Assembly (NCBI GenBank): GCA_022702545.1
Contig: JAHRBC010000001.1
Span: 1,550,001 to 1,614,000 of the forward strand
DNA: 64,000 bases
Direction of reading: 5' to 3'
From: Phycomyces nitens
Taxonomy: Eukaryota; Mucoromycota; Mucoromycetes; Mucorales; Phycomycetaceae
Position numbers and translations under genes: made by a program. Position 1 is the stretch's first letter. Each line of letters starts with the position of its first letter. The notes under the pieces were generated by a model. That model was not told where the DNA came from. It ran no database searches and saw only the letters and a program-made list of their open reading frames with translations. Shown here one piece after another: positions 32,140 through 44,331 of this stretch.

Positions 32140-35084
32140 ACTAGCATGCCATTTGAGATATTATCTGTCCAACCATATTGCAGGTATGTTGCTGATAATA
32201 TTGTGCCAAGATTCCAAAGACAGGATTCATGTATGTGCAGAAACAAATAATGCTTGGCAGAAATTTAATAATATTATAAATACAGTATTGGCCATCAAGG
32301 CAATGATCATGGATGTGAATGGTAATGGCATGGAGATTGAGACCGACATCATTGTCGAGACTCATGTCGAATGTATGCATATAGTTTTATTGAAAGCTTA
32401 AAACTAATTGTGGTCTATAACAATTCGATTTTATAGCTCATTAAGAAATACCCAACTCACCATTTGCTAAAGTCGAAAATGATGATGAGAGTGCGGAATC
32501 AGTGAATCCCAATACTTTGGAAGAGGAATATGAGCCTATTGAAGGTTAGTAAAATCACAAAACATTTCCAAAAAATATCAGAGATATTAATTCAATGAAT
32601 AAATAGACCAATCCTTTGTGTTTGATATGCCAGCCAAACCGTATACATGTATTCATTGCTTTCTTTGCTGCGTTCTTCATATCCAAATACGTCGTCGATT
32701 CAGGCGGTATCATTTTGATCAAGTTCATTAATGAGGTTTTTGGCTCAACTCGGGCAATCGTTCCGTCTGCCATTGAGTCTGAATACCCTCTACAATATGA
32801 TGGGGTTGAATTCTGTAACAAAAGGAGTCCAACGTTATGTGGCCTGTGGTGAATGACACAAGATATATCCCGAGTCTAAGATGGTTCCACAGTGCTGTAA
32901 TTTCAGAAAGCTTTCTGGAAATATGTGCGAAAATGAGCTTTTCTTGAGATCATCCAGTAGTTTAGCTCTGCCAAAAAGGATGTACATGTACAAGTCGGTC
33001 ACAAACACCTTGTCTTCTCTCTTCCACCGTCCTGAATTTGAACGCATGGTCAACCATTGGAGATTCAGACAACAAGTTCCAGACATGATGTTTGATATTT
33101 ACGATGGAGCAAAGTGGGGGTGCACTGAAAGACCGAAACGATGTACAATTTGTAGCCCATGAGCGATCTCTGATGCTCACACTAAACATTGATTGGTTTC
33201 AGCCTTTCGATGGGGTTGCTTATTCTTGTGGAGCGATCTACCTTTCAATCAATAACTTGCCAAGAGAGAAGAGATACAAGAAGGAGAACGTGGTCCTTGT
33301 TGGTTTGATGCCAGGCCCAAAATAAGCAAAAACAAGTGAAATCAATCACTACTTGGCCCCTCTTGTTGTTGAATTGCAGAAACTGTATGGTGGCATCATA
33401 ATGCCGACCTTCCATTGTCCTTCTGGTGCTCTTGTTTGTGCAGCTCTCCTTTTGGTCGCTTGTGATATTCTTGCAGCCCGTAAAACATGTGGATTTACAT
33501 CCTATGCCAGTACAAATGCCTGCCACAAGTGTAATCGCAGATTTTCTCGCCTTCCTGGAAATACTGAAGTGGACTATTCTGGGTTCATTTTCTCAGAGTG
33601 GGTGGCTCAAACAGACATAGAAAACCGCCAACATGCTGCTGCCTGGAAAAATGCGTTGAATGATACTGAACAGAAGAGGATGGAAAGAGAGAATGGTGTC
33701 CGCTGGTCGGAACTCCATAATCTTGAGTACTTTAATGTAGTCGAGTGCACCATTATTGACCCGATGCATAACCTCTTTCTGGGAACCGCGAAACGTATGA
33801 TGGAGAAGTGGAGATCAGCTGGCCTGATTACCAATAGACACTTGACAGAAATGCAGCAACAGGCTGAGACCATGGTCCTTCCCTCAGACTTCACGCCACT
33901 AAGAAAGAAAATTGGAAAGGATTTTCCTTTCATGAAGGCCGATGAGTGGAGATCTTGGTGCCTGGTCTACTCTCCTGTTCTTTTGCTGGTCCGTTTACCT
34001 CGTATAAATCTTGACAACTGGATGTGCTTCGTGAATGCATGCAGATACTTGGCGAGACCAAGCATATCAAAAGACGAATTGGCTGAGGCGCACTACTGTC
34101 TGGAGTTGTTTGGCCGTCAATGTCAGAACATATATGGCATAGAATTCATCTCACCAAATATGCATTTACATCTTCATCTTCAAGAAACAATTCTGAATTT
34201 TGGGCCAATATATGGATATTGGCTATTCAGCTTTGAAAGATATAATGGTATCTTGAAAAGCTACTCCACAAATAAGAAAGATGGCTTTGAGGGAAACTTT
34301 ATGAGAAAGTACCTTGAGGACGTTTGTAAAGTTGACCTTGCTCGCGGAATCCTGCCATTCATGGAAAACGAATCACACACTTTCTTGATCTCTGAACGTG
34401 TAAATAATATTCCTGCTGTCACCATCGTCTCCACGCCATATGCTCCCATCTCTCCCACTGGATTCAACCTGAAAAACTTTCTTGCCTTTGCTGAATCAAA
34501 CATCTTTGGTGTCAAGGGAAATGACCCATTACCACCATCTGCCCACCCTCTCACTCTCAGTGCACACAGTCCAATGAAAGAAGAAGAGTATGCCCACTTG
34601 CTCGAATTCTACCGGACATCATATGGCAATGAATATTCACGGAGCTACAGAGACGCGGTTTTTGGCCAGAAAATGATTAGCAATATGATTCAGAAGATTC
34701 CTTTCAGCAATCTTCTCGACCAGGTTTATAAAGGTAGCAATGGTAGAGCCAACCGCGGATCATATATACAAGCCTTATTTGGTGAGAACAATGACCGTGG
34801 GATTAGTGCTTTCACTGGCCAAATCCAATACCTTTTCTTCAAATGCCATCTATAATCCAAGAACTGGCTAACTTGATCAGCATATATTTGCATATGTCAA
34901 GTAGTACCGGCCAACAAACCAAGATGTTAAAAGTGAACAAGACGTGGAGCTGTGCGAGATGACGTTTACCAGAGGTGACTACCAAAATATTCTGCCAGTC
35001 CAGCGTATTCTGCTGTCAGTTGCAATTGGAGAGCATAGAACAGAAAGTAGAAATGTTAAGATGCTCATTGTCCCTTTACTTTGA
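32140..35084 (+). pseudogene. broken Tnp2-type (CACTA/Plavaka-like) transposase
   Basis: The longest intact stretch (33353-34855) keeps family marks: APLVVELQKLYGG, NACHKCNRRF, IIDPMHNLFLGTAKRMM and YGYWLFSFERYNGILKS. Upstream frames carry VACGE-x-HKIYP, NIDWFQPFDGVAYSCGAIYL and LVGLMPGPK. Downstream, past the stop at 34853, FAYVK-x-YRPTNQDVK and NILPVQRILLSVAIG continue the family C-terminus to a TGA at 35082-35084. Lesions are stops after ESH (about 32442), in CGE-HK (about 32852), after GPK (33323-33325), after KCHL (34853) and in YVK-YR (about 34904), plus frameshifts near 32780 and in a G run near 33115. No single protein can be made. Clear terminal repeats were not found. Confidence 0.85.
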
Positions 35085-35543
35085 AAGATATATGCATAAA
35101 TATAAATATTTACATATATAATACCTTCTTTTATATATATATATATACAGGGTCCGACCAAAAATATTGGTCATGTAATGTAGTTTGGGTATAATTCTTA
35201 GTGTTTTTTTGTACAACCGTATTCCAAAGGAATCTTTTTAGGCAACATAATTTCAATCTTTAGGTGAATAAGCTGAATGAAGAATGGTAATCAAGGGACC
35301 TATATAGATCTAATATTATTAAAGATAAAAGATAATCAGCGTTATAAAGGCATTACATGATACGTATTAATAATAAAGTAGTATAGAAAGAAGCATGTCT
35401 GATTCTGTAGTCTAAATTTTAGTTTAACAAGATAAAATATACTCTATTTATTTATTTATTTTGGTCTGGCGTCACATTACACACAGACTTCTTTAACCTT
35501 TTAGCCTTTTCTTTAAAAAAAAAGAAAAAAAAGTCACTTGTTA
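35085..35543. other. intergenic; orphan TIR-like sequence
   Basis: Contains a TA run, then TACAGGGTCCGACCAAAA at about 35149-35166, resembling a Tc1/mariner outer end. No matching inverted copy was seen in the window. The remainder is AT-rich 5' flank of the phosphatase gene. Confidence 0.35.
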
Positions 35544-36658
35544 ATGTCAAATCAAGGTACTCTCATTATCAACCTGCATTCTCTAATATATTCTGTAGAA
35601 CTCGCGTCATATCTTGCATTTGCAATTAAATTAGCCCGTGATTCCGGTGTCATCATCAAAAATGCTCTTGACAGCAGAATGGCAGGTACCGGGGCACGCA
35701 TCGAGGCAAAATACGACAACCCTACCGACCTTGTTACCGAGACCGACCAGGCCGTCGAGCAATTCATCAAGGAACGTCTGACGGCCACTTACCCGGACCA
35801 CAAGTAAGCCAACACCTTATTTTATGTTGGTAAAGAAAGAAAAGAAGAAAAAAGCAATTGAACTCGGCCAAGGTTTATTGGTGAAGAAACCATGGCTGCA
35901 GGTGCACAGACAGAGTTTACTGCTCATCCCACCTGGATTGTGGATCCAATTGGTAGGTTGATTAAATTGACATCATCGTCATCATCAAATATCTAATGTC
36001 GCCTGTAGATGGAACAACCAACTTCATCCACGGCTTTCCGTTTGTGGCTGTATCGATTGGACTGACCATCGACCGTCAAAGTGTACTGGGTGTTGTATAC
36101 AACCCTCTATTGGACGAATTGTACTCGGCTGTCAAGGGACAGGGCGCTTACCTAAACGAAACAGTGCGTCTGCCTCTCTTCCAACCCTCCCCACCCCTTG
36201 TTGATCTTGGTCACTGCCTAGTGGCTACTGAGGTTGGATCGGACCGTACACCAGAAGTGTTGACAGCCAAGATGGAAACCCTTCATGCTTTAATGCGTAA
36301 AAAGAGGGAGGTAGATGACAAGAAGTCTGCAGAGGCCCACAGCATCCGTGCCACTGGATCAGCAGCATTGAATATGTGCAGTGTGGCAAAGGGTGTCGTG
36401 GACGTGTACTGGGAGGTAGGATGCTGGGAGTGGGACGTTGCGGCTGCAATTGTGATCCTCCGTGAGGCTGGCGGCCTGGTTCTCTCGGGAGACAATGATC
36501 GTCAGGAGCAAGAGGTTGGTCTGTTTGGCCGCAAGTTTCTTGCCATTCGCCCTGCAGCCGATAGACCTTGTCAGCTCAAAATTGCCCATGAAATGTGGGA
36601 CATCATTCCCGTCATCCACGCTCCTCGGCCACACGTGCCAGGGACAGAGCTTGCGTGA
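35544..36658 (+). CDS. inositol monophosphatase family protein
   Basis: Four exons: 35544-35556, 35599-35803, 35873-35952, 36009-36658, giving 315 residues. Metal-binding motifs are GEE (E77, E78), [18 protein letters not shown] with D97 and D100, and EWDVAAA with W241-D242, all in their expected order. The enzyme hydrolyses myo-inositol 1-phosphate to inositol using Mg2+, feeding phosphatidylinositol synthesis; it is cytosolic and typically lithium-sensitive. The first exon encodes only MSNQ plus one base. Its 42-nt intron is a multiple of three without stops, so unspliced transcripts would also be translatable with 14 extra residues. Acinus begins 113 bp downstream on the same strand. Confidence 0.93.
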
Positions 36659-36771
36659 CTTTGCATGACGTCGGCTAGACAGCAAGAGCAAGAATGGCGA
36701 TGAAATTCCTTTTTATTATAAAAAAAATCACATTATAATCCTCTTCTTTACTGTAATAAACTTATTTTACC

Positions 36772-38461
36772 ATGCCAGCAACCAATTTATCTAAACTAAG
36801 AGTTGTCGATCTCCGTTCAGAGCTCACAAAGCGCAATCTTCCCATCAAAGGAAAGAAGGATGAGCTCATTGCACGTCTTGAAGAAGCCATGCTCGAAGAA
36901 GACGCGTCCGGCAGCGAAGAGAAAGCACAAGTAGTAGAGGAAGAAAAGGCTGTTGATGAACCCAGTTCTGAGACAGCACCTGAACCTTCTTCTGATTCAT
37001 CCCCAAAACCCTCCGAGGATGCCAAAGACACTCTTACCGAACCTGTAATCGAACAGACTGCTGAACCACCCGTCGAAGAAGCCGCAGAAGCCGCAGAAGT
37101 CGCAGAAGTCGCAGAAGTTGCAGAAGTCGCAGAAGAAGTCGCAGAAGAAGTTGCAGAAGAGGAATCAAAAGAGGATATCCCACAAGACGTTCCAGTAGTC
37201 GAGACGATTTTGGAGGATATTGTACTCGACATAAAGGAAGATAATGTCATGGAATCTATTACGAAAGATACCCCCGATACAGAGACCAATCAACCAGACG
37301 TAGTGGAAGCAGTAGAAACAAAAGATTTTGTAGAGACTGTAGAGACCGTAGAGACAATAGAAAGTATGGAGGAAGTTCTTGGATCACCAGAGGAACCGGA
37401 AAAGGTTGAACCAGCAAAGGTTGAACCAGCAAAGGTCGAACCAGCAAAGGTCAAACCGGCAAAGGTCGAACCGACCCAGGTAGAGGATATAGTTTCTAGT
37501 GAAACCATTTCTGCCAAAGAGGATGAATTGGCCGATAAAGAAGACGCGGAGGTCAAGGAAGAGGCCGGAACAAAGAGAAAGAGAGAGACAGAAGATACGA
37601 GTGGTAAGAATTAATTGATGAAAAGGACAAGGAATTTGGTAGATTAACGACTAGAACTAGACAAGAAACCAAAGATCGAAGAGGACCTACCAGCAATCTA
37701 CATTAAAGGGTTTGTACGCCCTCTGATAATCAAGCATGTACAGGAATTGATCGGAAAGTACGGCACAGTCAAGCGCTTTTGGATGGATAGTATCAAGACT
37801 CATTGTTATGTTCTTGTAAGTGATTTAGCTATTAAAATGGCTGGGTAGCTGGTATTAATTGTAATACGTGCAGTACGAGACCTCGGAGGAAGCCAAAAAG
37901 GCACTTTCATCAATCGATTCTATTGTATTCCCTCCAGAAACAGGTCGTAAGCTGTCAGTGGGTCGAATGACTGCAGAGCAGGTTGAACATGTTATTGAAC
38001 AGGAACAGTCGGCTGCAGAGAAGCGCATTAGACTTGACTGGGAGACTGCTCTCCAGGCTGTCTTGGATGGAGTTGCCAAGCCTATAGCCTCACCCCAGGC
38101 AGATGTTAATGCCAGACGTCCTCGTACGCTCGGTTTCGAACAGATCACTCGCCAATTGCAGAGAGGTATTTTATTTTTATTTTATTTTTGATTAGGAGTA
38201 CAATAAAAGCATATTTTTAGACACGATGAATTGTGTGCTTACAATATTCTTGTATGAATCTTAGCCGCCACAGCACCTCAGACTGTTGAAGTAGCTGCAG
38301 AGCCAATTCCAGAACGTCATTATACAGAACCCACACAACCCGTACAGAGCTTATCACTCGAGGAGTTATTCCGCAAGACTAATGCTGTGCCTCCTCTTTA
38401 CTACTTGCCTGTTCCTGAAGATATCGCACAGCAGCGATTGGAATCAATGAAGCAGATGTAA
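36772..38461 (+). CDS. Acinus-like SAP/RRM protein (exon-junction ASAP/PSAP component)
   Basis: Four exons: 36772-37603, 37655-37815, 37874-38165, 38265-38461, giving 493 residues. A SAP DNA/RNA-binding domain fills residues 4-40 (LSKLRVVDLRSELTKRNLPI). A long acidic region (residues 40-260) has short repeats, EVAEVAE and KVEPA units. An RRM-like domain begins near residue 290 (LPAIYIKGFVRPLIIKHVQE, HCYVLYETSEEAKKAL). The C-terminus SLEELFRKTNAVPPLYYLPV matches the RNPS1-SAP18-binding motif of Acinus. In animals this protein joins the ASAP complex in splicing and exon-junction control. The order SAP-RRM-RSB and the C-terminal motif make the call strong. Confidence 0.87.
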
Positions 38462-38716
38462 TAAATAACGTTAATAGTAAATACATACATAAAACCCCAA
38501 AACAATAAAAAAAAATGAAAAGCTGTTTTGTAATTCATCTACAAACCTTTGCTTGGATCTTTAGAACTGCTTGGATTATAGATATATATATAAATAAATA
38601 AATTAGTCTATGTGGTGTAGTGACTGGGGAGGGGAAAAAAGTAATATTCGGTTATTGAAATGAGCCTGATCGTCCAAAGGGTCCAACACAACACACCTCA
38701 CTTTGTTACATTAACC

Positions 38717-39324
38717 ATGCTTCGATCTCTCAGAAGCACCTCTGCAGCCCGTGCAGCCCTTGTCCGCCTACATTCTACAGGATCCAAACTTGGCACAACG
38801 CGTTTCTTGAATGCCTTTATGACCGAAACCGAAAAGGGCCCACTCCAACTGTCTATGGAGTCCAAGGCAAGCCATTAAGATCAGCACTGAATCACATTGC
38901 TGTTATTTATTTCCATGTTACTATGTTGGTATAACAACCCAGCTTACCGAGGCATTAAACCCTACTGCCCTTGAGGCCATTAATGAATCTCATCTCCATG
39001 CCCACCATGCTGCCATGAAAGGAGTCACTGAAAAAGAGACCCATTTTAGGTAATTTAACTGCTAAACACCCGGATTGAAAATAAACATTGGGTTGTATGT
39101 AAATAGAGTGACAGTTGTATCAGAAGAGTTTACAGGCAAAGTAAGTGAACAAAGTTACACAATCTATTGACAGGAATGCTGGCTTTACTGATACAAATAA
39201 CAAATAGTCCATGATGCAGCGCCATCGTATGATTTATAAGCTTCTTGGAGAAGAGTTTGGCCAGGGACTACACGCCTTGTCATTAAAAACAAAGACAATT
39301 GCTGAATTAGACAAGTCCAAATAG
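38717..39324 (+). CDS. mitochondrial BolA-like protein (Bol1 type)
   Basis: Four exons: 38717-38866, 38943-39049, 39107-39140, 39208-39324, giving 135 residues. MLRSLRSTSAARAALVRLHS is a classic mitochondrial presequence. The BolA fold follows: LTEALNPTALEAINESHLHA, VTVVSEEFTGK and SMMQRHRMIYKLLGEEFGQG. Bol1 works with glutaredoxin Grx5 in mitochondrial iron-sulfur cluster transfer to enzymes such as lipoate synthase. An in-frame ATG at 38660 would add 19 residues; the start at 38717 is preferred because it puts the presequence at the N-terminus. Intron 1 has a GC donor (AAG|GCAAGC). Confidence 0.9.
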
Positions 39325-39712
39325 ATTGATATCAACATAATAGCATGAGGATACATTGTAAATGGAATAAAATGGTTAAAGGTTGACACTATATATCTAC
39401 AGTCGAGACCATAAACCAACCTGCCACTCTGTCATCTTGGACATAGTTGGAATAATATCAATGTAGACTAGATATTTGATATCATATTCTGGTAGGGATA
39501 TTGTCGTTTAACTAGTAGTGTGAATTGGTTTCGAAACAACCTCTTTTTATATATATATCCTTCAATTTCTGATCTACTGGTTGAACATTGGTATGCAAAA
39601 CAAGGCCTTTGGGTCCATCACAGCTGGATTATATATTTTTGTGAAAATGAAAATATAGCCTATACTAATATAGTAATTATATTGCTTATTATGAGAACTA
39701 TAAATCTAAAAT
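39325..39712. other. intergenic, no supported gene
   Basis: AT-rich spacer between the Bol1 gene and the left inverted repeat of the 39.7-41.3 kb element. Confidence 0.45.
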
Positions 39713-41302
39713 TACATTGTTTCTACTTGAGATTGAGACGCTATTGGTTTTTTTTGGGCGAATCAAAATTAATTTTTAGACAAACAAAAGAATAAAATTT
39801 GGTCAAAGGGATTTAGACAAGGTACTGGCAGAGTAAGTTAATCGATTATAAGATCATAGTCAATTAAGCTTGTCTTTTTTCTTTTGGCAATCATACAATA
39901 TATATAAAGAGCATCTTCAGAAGTCTACTTTACACTCTTTATTTTGAATTTGATTATTTAGTTAATAGATACGCGAGAAACAAGGTGTGGTCCTTTGGAA
40001 GAATAAAAGTCTTTTTCTCTACAAATATTTGTAAAGTAATTACAGAGCACAAGTTTTTCTCTTGGGCATGTAGCTTTGACTGTTTCCATTGGGCTTCCTT
40101 GGGTTCTCTTGCTAGTATTTTAATCCTTATTATCCTGGAATTTGTGTACACCTATGTCACATCTTCATTCATTGACGAGTCGTCAGCAACATCTCTCTTA
40201 TTCAAACAGCCTGATTGTATACTCCTTTAAAAGATATATTGGATTGCTGAATATCCTCTTATTTATTTATTTATTTCCGATATTACCTTATGATGCGTCC
40301 TATTCTATATCCTGTAGCAGAAGAATTGATTCGAAATAAAAAGCAACAAAAATTAGACGAGCAAGAACAAGGTCCCCAGCAAGAAAGCTCTACTTTTACT
40401 AAAAGAAAAAAGTAAATCGAAACATTCATCGAGTGCGATGTATTATACAAGAACCTATTGTTCATTATTATGTTATTATTTAGGACACATACACCAACAT
40501 CCTTATCCATGGGTCTACAAAGTATGACAAAGAAAGAAGAAGAAGAAGAAAAGACTGAATCGAAAGAAGAGACGCCATATAGCAAACAGGCAGAATCCTG
40601 AAAGTACACACCAACCTGTCCAACCAAGATAGCAAGTCAATTACTTGTTGTTTGTATCTCATCTCACAGTAATTTAACATATTACAGAAACTCTCATATA
40701 CGTGTCTTTAGAGCCAGAGATGTTTCTAAAATTCCTTTAATTGTCTTTGGAGATTAGCTTATAAACAAGTCAAGTATCAGATTTCACATACAGCATGGAA
40801 TATCCGAGAAAATATACAAGCATCTTCTTGTAAAACAAAAGATTGGAGAATTGTACCTTTTGGACCTCAATGCATCTAACACTTCAAATGTACTTGTGCA
40901 CTTTTATTTATTCTCTATATTCAATATTAATTTTGTAGATTTGCAGCTCCTGTAAGACCAAAGATATTTCCGAAATGCCAACGACATACCTATTCATCCA
41001 ATATTAGTTTGCAACAGCTGTAATATTCTTTGGAATAGTAATATGACGGCAAGAAACATGTTATATATTGTGCAGGAGATTTAGAGTGGCAATGGTAGGC
41101 CAGAAATCTTCAGTCCTCGACCAAGAACAACAACAACAAACGTGGTTGTTCCTCACTTTGGTGGGCAAACTTAAAGATGTTTACAGGTAAAGAGTATTCT
41201 AGTCATTTTTACCTTGTCTAAATCCCCTTGACCAAATTTTGTTCTCTTGTTTGTCCAAAAATAATAATAACATCGTCTCAATACCAAGTAGAAACACTAC
41301 AG
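39713..41302. mobile_element. inverted-repeat element related to the 9.8-kb MITE, enclosing a small gene
   Basis: The left arm (39713-39824) and right arm (41210-41302) are imperfect inverted copies of each other for roughly 100 bp. Shared segments are TGTTTCTACTTG, ATTGAGACG, GGTCAA-GGGATTTAGACAAGG and AGACAAACAA/GGACAAACAA. The outer ends match those of the 9828-10436 MITE: the left arm here is like that element's right end, the right arm like its left end. The size, about 1.59 kb, is that of a full Tc1/mariner element, yet no transposase is visible inside. Two separate MITE insertions in opposite orientation are an alternative reading. Confidence 0.6.
40290..40601 (+). CDS. small hypothetical protein, 79 residues, two exons
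   Basis: Exon 40290-40411 joins 40484-40601 at a GT-AG intron of 72 nt, in frame. The product starts MMRPILYPVAEELIRNKKQQ, continues with Glu/Gln-rich sequence and KRKK, and ends with a Glu/Lys-rich tail (KKEEEEEKTESKEETPYSKQ). Polar throughout after the first 15 residues, so probably disordered or coiled. No family recognised. It lies between the two arms of the inverted-repeat element. An upstream exon was looked for and not found. Confidence 0.5.
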
Positions 41303-42203
41303 TAGACCTTTCCAAAACAAAAAAGCTTGTGCGCAACTGTAGATTATATAAAAGGCAATATTTATCTATAAAAAAAAGTCCGTATACCAAATATGGCTAC
41401 TAATGTAAAGAGTTACACGATCAGATATACAGCTTTCTAATGTCACTATGTTTTCCGATTTATAATCCTATTATTTCGATATTTCGGTAAAATAATAATA
41501 ATAATAAATATTACTCTTGGCTATTATAACTCATGTTATTCTTGCTGTATTGAATATTTCTTGATTATTATTTCTTCATTTCTTGAATATGTACATCAAG
41601 AACTAAAAGGTCACAAGAGGTTCTGGACATTAGTACCTGGATTTGACCTGCAAAAGTAGAATTCCTATATGAAGTTTGGGTAGATACTTTGTTGTTCTTG
41701 GAATGAAATGGTTATTTATTGCACAAAATGATAAGGTCAGATTGTACATGTAGACTATGGAACCTTTTGCTGTTATTTTGGGTTGTACTTTGATCGAACA
41801 TTCTCAAAATCTGGTTTTTTTCTTTTCTTTTCAAGCAGTTGAATTTAATACTGCGCTCTTTATCTTGCACTGTGCTTTCTGTGACATAAACTGAGCACAG
41901 GCGCAATGGATCTGATGCTTGTTATATCGGTATACTCGATCTCGATGGCCTCTTGGCATCGTAAAGAAGCACAAAGTAAGAGGCCAGGGCTAGAATAGGC
42001 AAAATATTACGCAAGTCTGGTAGTTTTTTGGGTGCAAGGTAGCAAGTTTTGTGGCATCATCAGAAATACAGAGCATCCGGATCGATTGGCACAAAATTCT
42101 TGCTGTTCTATTATCTTGCCAATTATTCAGAGTGCGCTAATAAATATCGCTTTTTTCTTTTTCTTTTTCTTTTCGGCCAAGGCTCTTATTGTCTTTCTAT
42201 ATA
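41303..42203. other. intergenic, no supported gene
   Basis: AT-rich spacer with AAT repeats near 41490. Just before the next start codon is a pyrimidine tract (TTTTTTCTTTTTCTTTTTCT, about 42152-42171), a common fungal promoter feature. Confidence 0.45.
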
Positions 42204-43334
42204 ATGGTCCCTAAACCACAAAATACACCTCTTGACCAGCTTCAAGTATCGCTCGAGTCAAGTTTTGCTCAGATTGATAGCACCACTTCTACCTCTACCT
42301 CTACTATCACTGTGGATCAGACAAAACCAACAGCCCAGCCTAATTCAACTATCCCAACAATTTCACCCTCACAACAAAAATCAGATGAGACGACGAATAC
42401 CGCCAAGACTAGTGTTTACGAGGGAATAGATAAAGAGGAAAGCAGCATATACACCGAGAATGATACCCAAACCCCATCTGAACCCCAGGGAAACCTCTTG
42501 TTAACCAAGAAGCAGCTGAGGATCATGTTCATCAAGCGGTTTGGGTTCATCATTGTCGTGGACGCTCTTCTTCCTATTGGTCTTTACTATATATTAAAAA
42601 GCCACATGTTGGCTGTCTGGGCACTCGTTGTCTCTACTGCTCCAGTCGTAGCTTCTGTGATTATACAAGCTATATTCTTACGAAGAATTGATCCTATTGG
42701 AATGGCAGTAGTATTTGGTAAGGTTTAAAAGCTTAATTATATCTTTACCAAAAGCTAATTTTAATTGTGAACAATCTTTAAAGGTTTCATTCTGTCTGTT
42801 ATTCTTGCTGTGGTTGACAAGGACCCAAAGCTACTTTTAATGAGAGAATCGTTTGTGTAAGTCAATTGACCATCCAACACGTTTGCGTTACTGAATTCTT
42901 TGGATAGATTGGCCGGTGTTGGTGGCCTTTGTGCGCTCACTCTTCTTCCCTTACGTTACAAGTCATTTGAACTTCGGCCATTTACGTACTACATTGCCAT
43001 TGACCTGATCCCGATGCGTACGGTTTCCTTCCATGATCCCGAGACTAAACCCCAGAACAGGATCGCGTTCTATTGGGCGAATTCACCCTTTTGTCGCTTC
43101 CATGTTCGTCTCTTGACAGCTATTATCATTGTATTTCTCGAGGCAGAATTTGGTCTTAAGCTCTTTTATATCTTTACCTTTGATATCGACAAGATTGTAA
43201 TCCTCAGTAATGCTACCTTGCCTGCAATTGCTATTTCTGTGGCTGCCTTTGCTGGGTTCTACATCTACTGGATTGGAAAGCGACTTCAACGCCTGGAGCC
43301 TGATATGTTAAAGGCTGCTGGAGCTATACACTAA
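42204..43334 (+). CDS. multi-pass membrane protein, VC0807-like
   Basis: Three exons: 42204-42717, 42784-42856, 42908-43334, giving 337 residues. About 105 polar Ser/Thr-rich N-terminal residues are followed by several hydrophobic segments: FGFIIVVDALLPIGLYYILK, MLAVWALVVSTAPVVASVII, FILSVILAVVD, LTAIIIVFLEAEFGLKLFYI and AIAISVAAFAGFYIYW. RRIDPIGMAVVFGFIL is the signature loop seen in fungal proteins of the VC0807/intracellular-septation-like group. The biochemical role is unknown. No signal peptide precedes the first membrane segment. Confidence 0.8.
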
Positions 43335-44331
43335 TGTTTACTACTGTATAAAACAAATTATTATAGAATATTATAGCTGCTACATTAATATTAAATATAT
43401 ATATATCTGTATATAATTATTAATCGACATTTTATACCCTTTGATTATAACATGTGTATTGTATAATTCACAATAAATTACTTTCTAAATAGTCTTGTCA
43501 TTTGATCAGAATCCTCATAAAAGATGTTTATTCGATTATATTATATTATATTATATTATATTATATTACTAATTCACCAACCATACTCTGTATTAGACAG
43601 CGAGTCTTGCAAATGAACTTGATATGCATATATAATATGAATCTCAAAGTAGATCTAGTGCGTGAAATCAAGAAGCTTAAAAGCCGAAAAGCGCTCTTTG
43701 CAAGCTGTAAGAATCAGATTGGCTTTTGTGATCATTTGGCAATTGACATTGAAACTAATGTACATTTGATTCAAACCTCTTGGCATGTCTTGATCATTTT
43801 TTTAGGTTGTTGATTCAATACAATTGTCATTATAAGATCAATCATTGAGGCTTTTAATAGTTTCAAGAGGGAATGACTGGGGAGCTAGAATGACCAAAAA
43901 AAAACACAAGTTGGACAAGGTCATACATAACGAAATACAGTTCCTGGGATGAAGCGGGGAAAATCTTGCTGATGATATGACAAGATTCCTGTACTGACTC
44001 TTTCTTTCTTTTTTAATATATTTTGCGGGGTTTAAATTAATTGTCCTCAATAATGGCGAGTCTGCATGTATTTCTTGTAATTTATGAAATAAAAGCGCTT
44101 GGTATCAATGATTAGTACTAGGTTTTAGAAGCAATTGTTTTCAATACTGTGCCTTGCTTGGGTACAATAGAGTAAATCTAGTCATAGTTTGAGTATAGAC
44201 ACATTATTTTATATATATATAAAAGTTTATTATTTATGTTTTCCAGGGATACTTGAAAGTTTTATAATAAAGATTATTAATACAGACTCTTGTCAGGGTG
44301 CTGCTTCTTACATTAATCTGCTTATTCGGTT
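43335..44331. other. intergenic between converging genes
   Basis: AT-rich, with a pure (TTATA)n tract at 43535-43567. No coding signal was seen; both flanking genes end here. Confidence 0.5.
43535..43567. repeat. (TTATA)n short tandem repeat
   Basis: About six perfect copies of a five-base unit in the spacer between converging genes. Confidence 0.9.
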
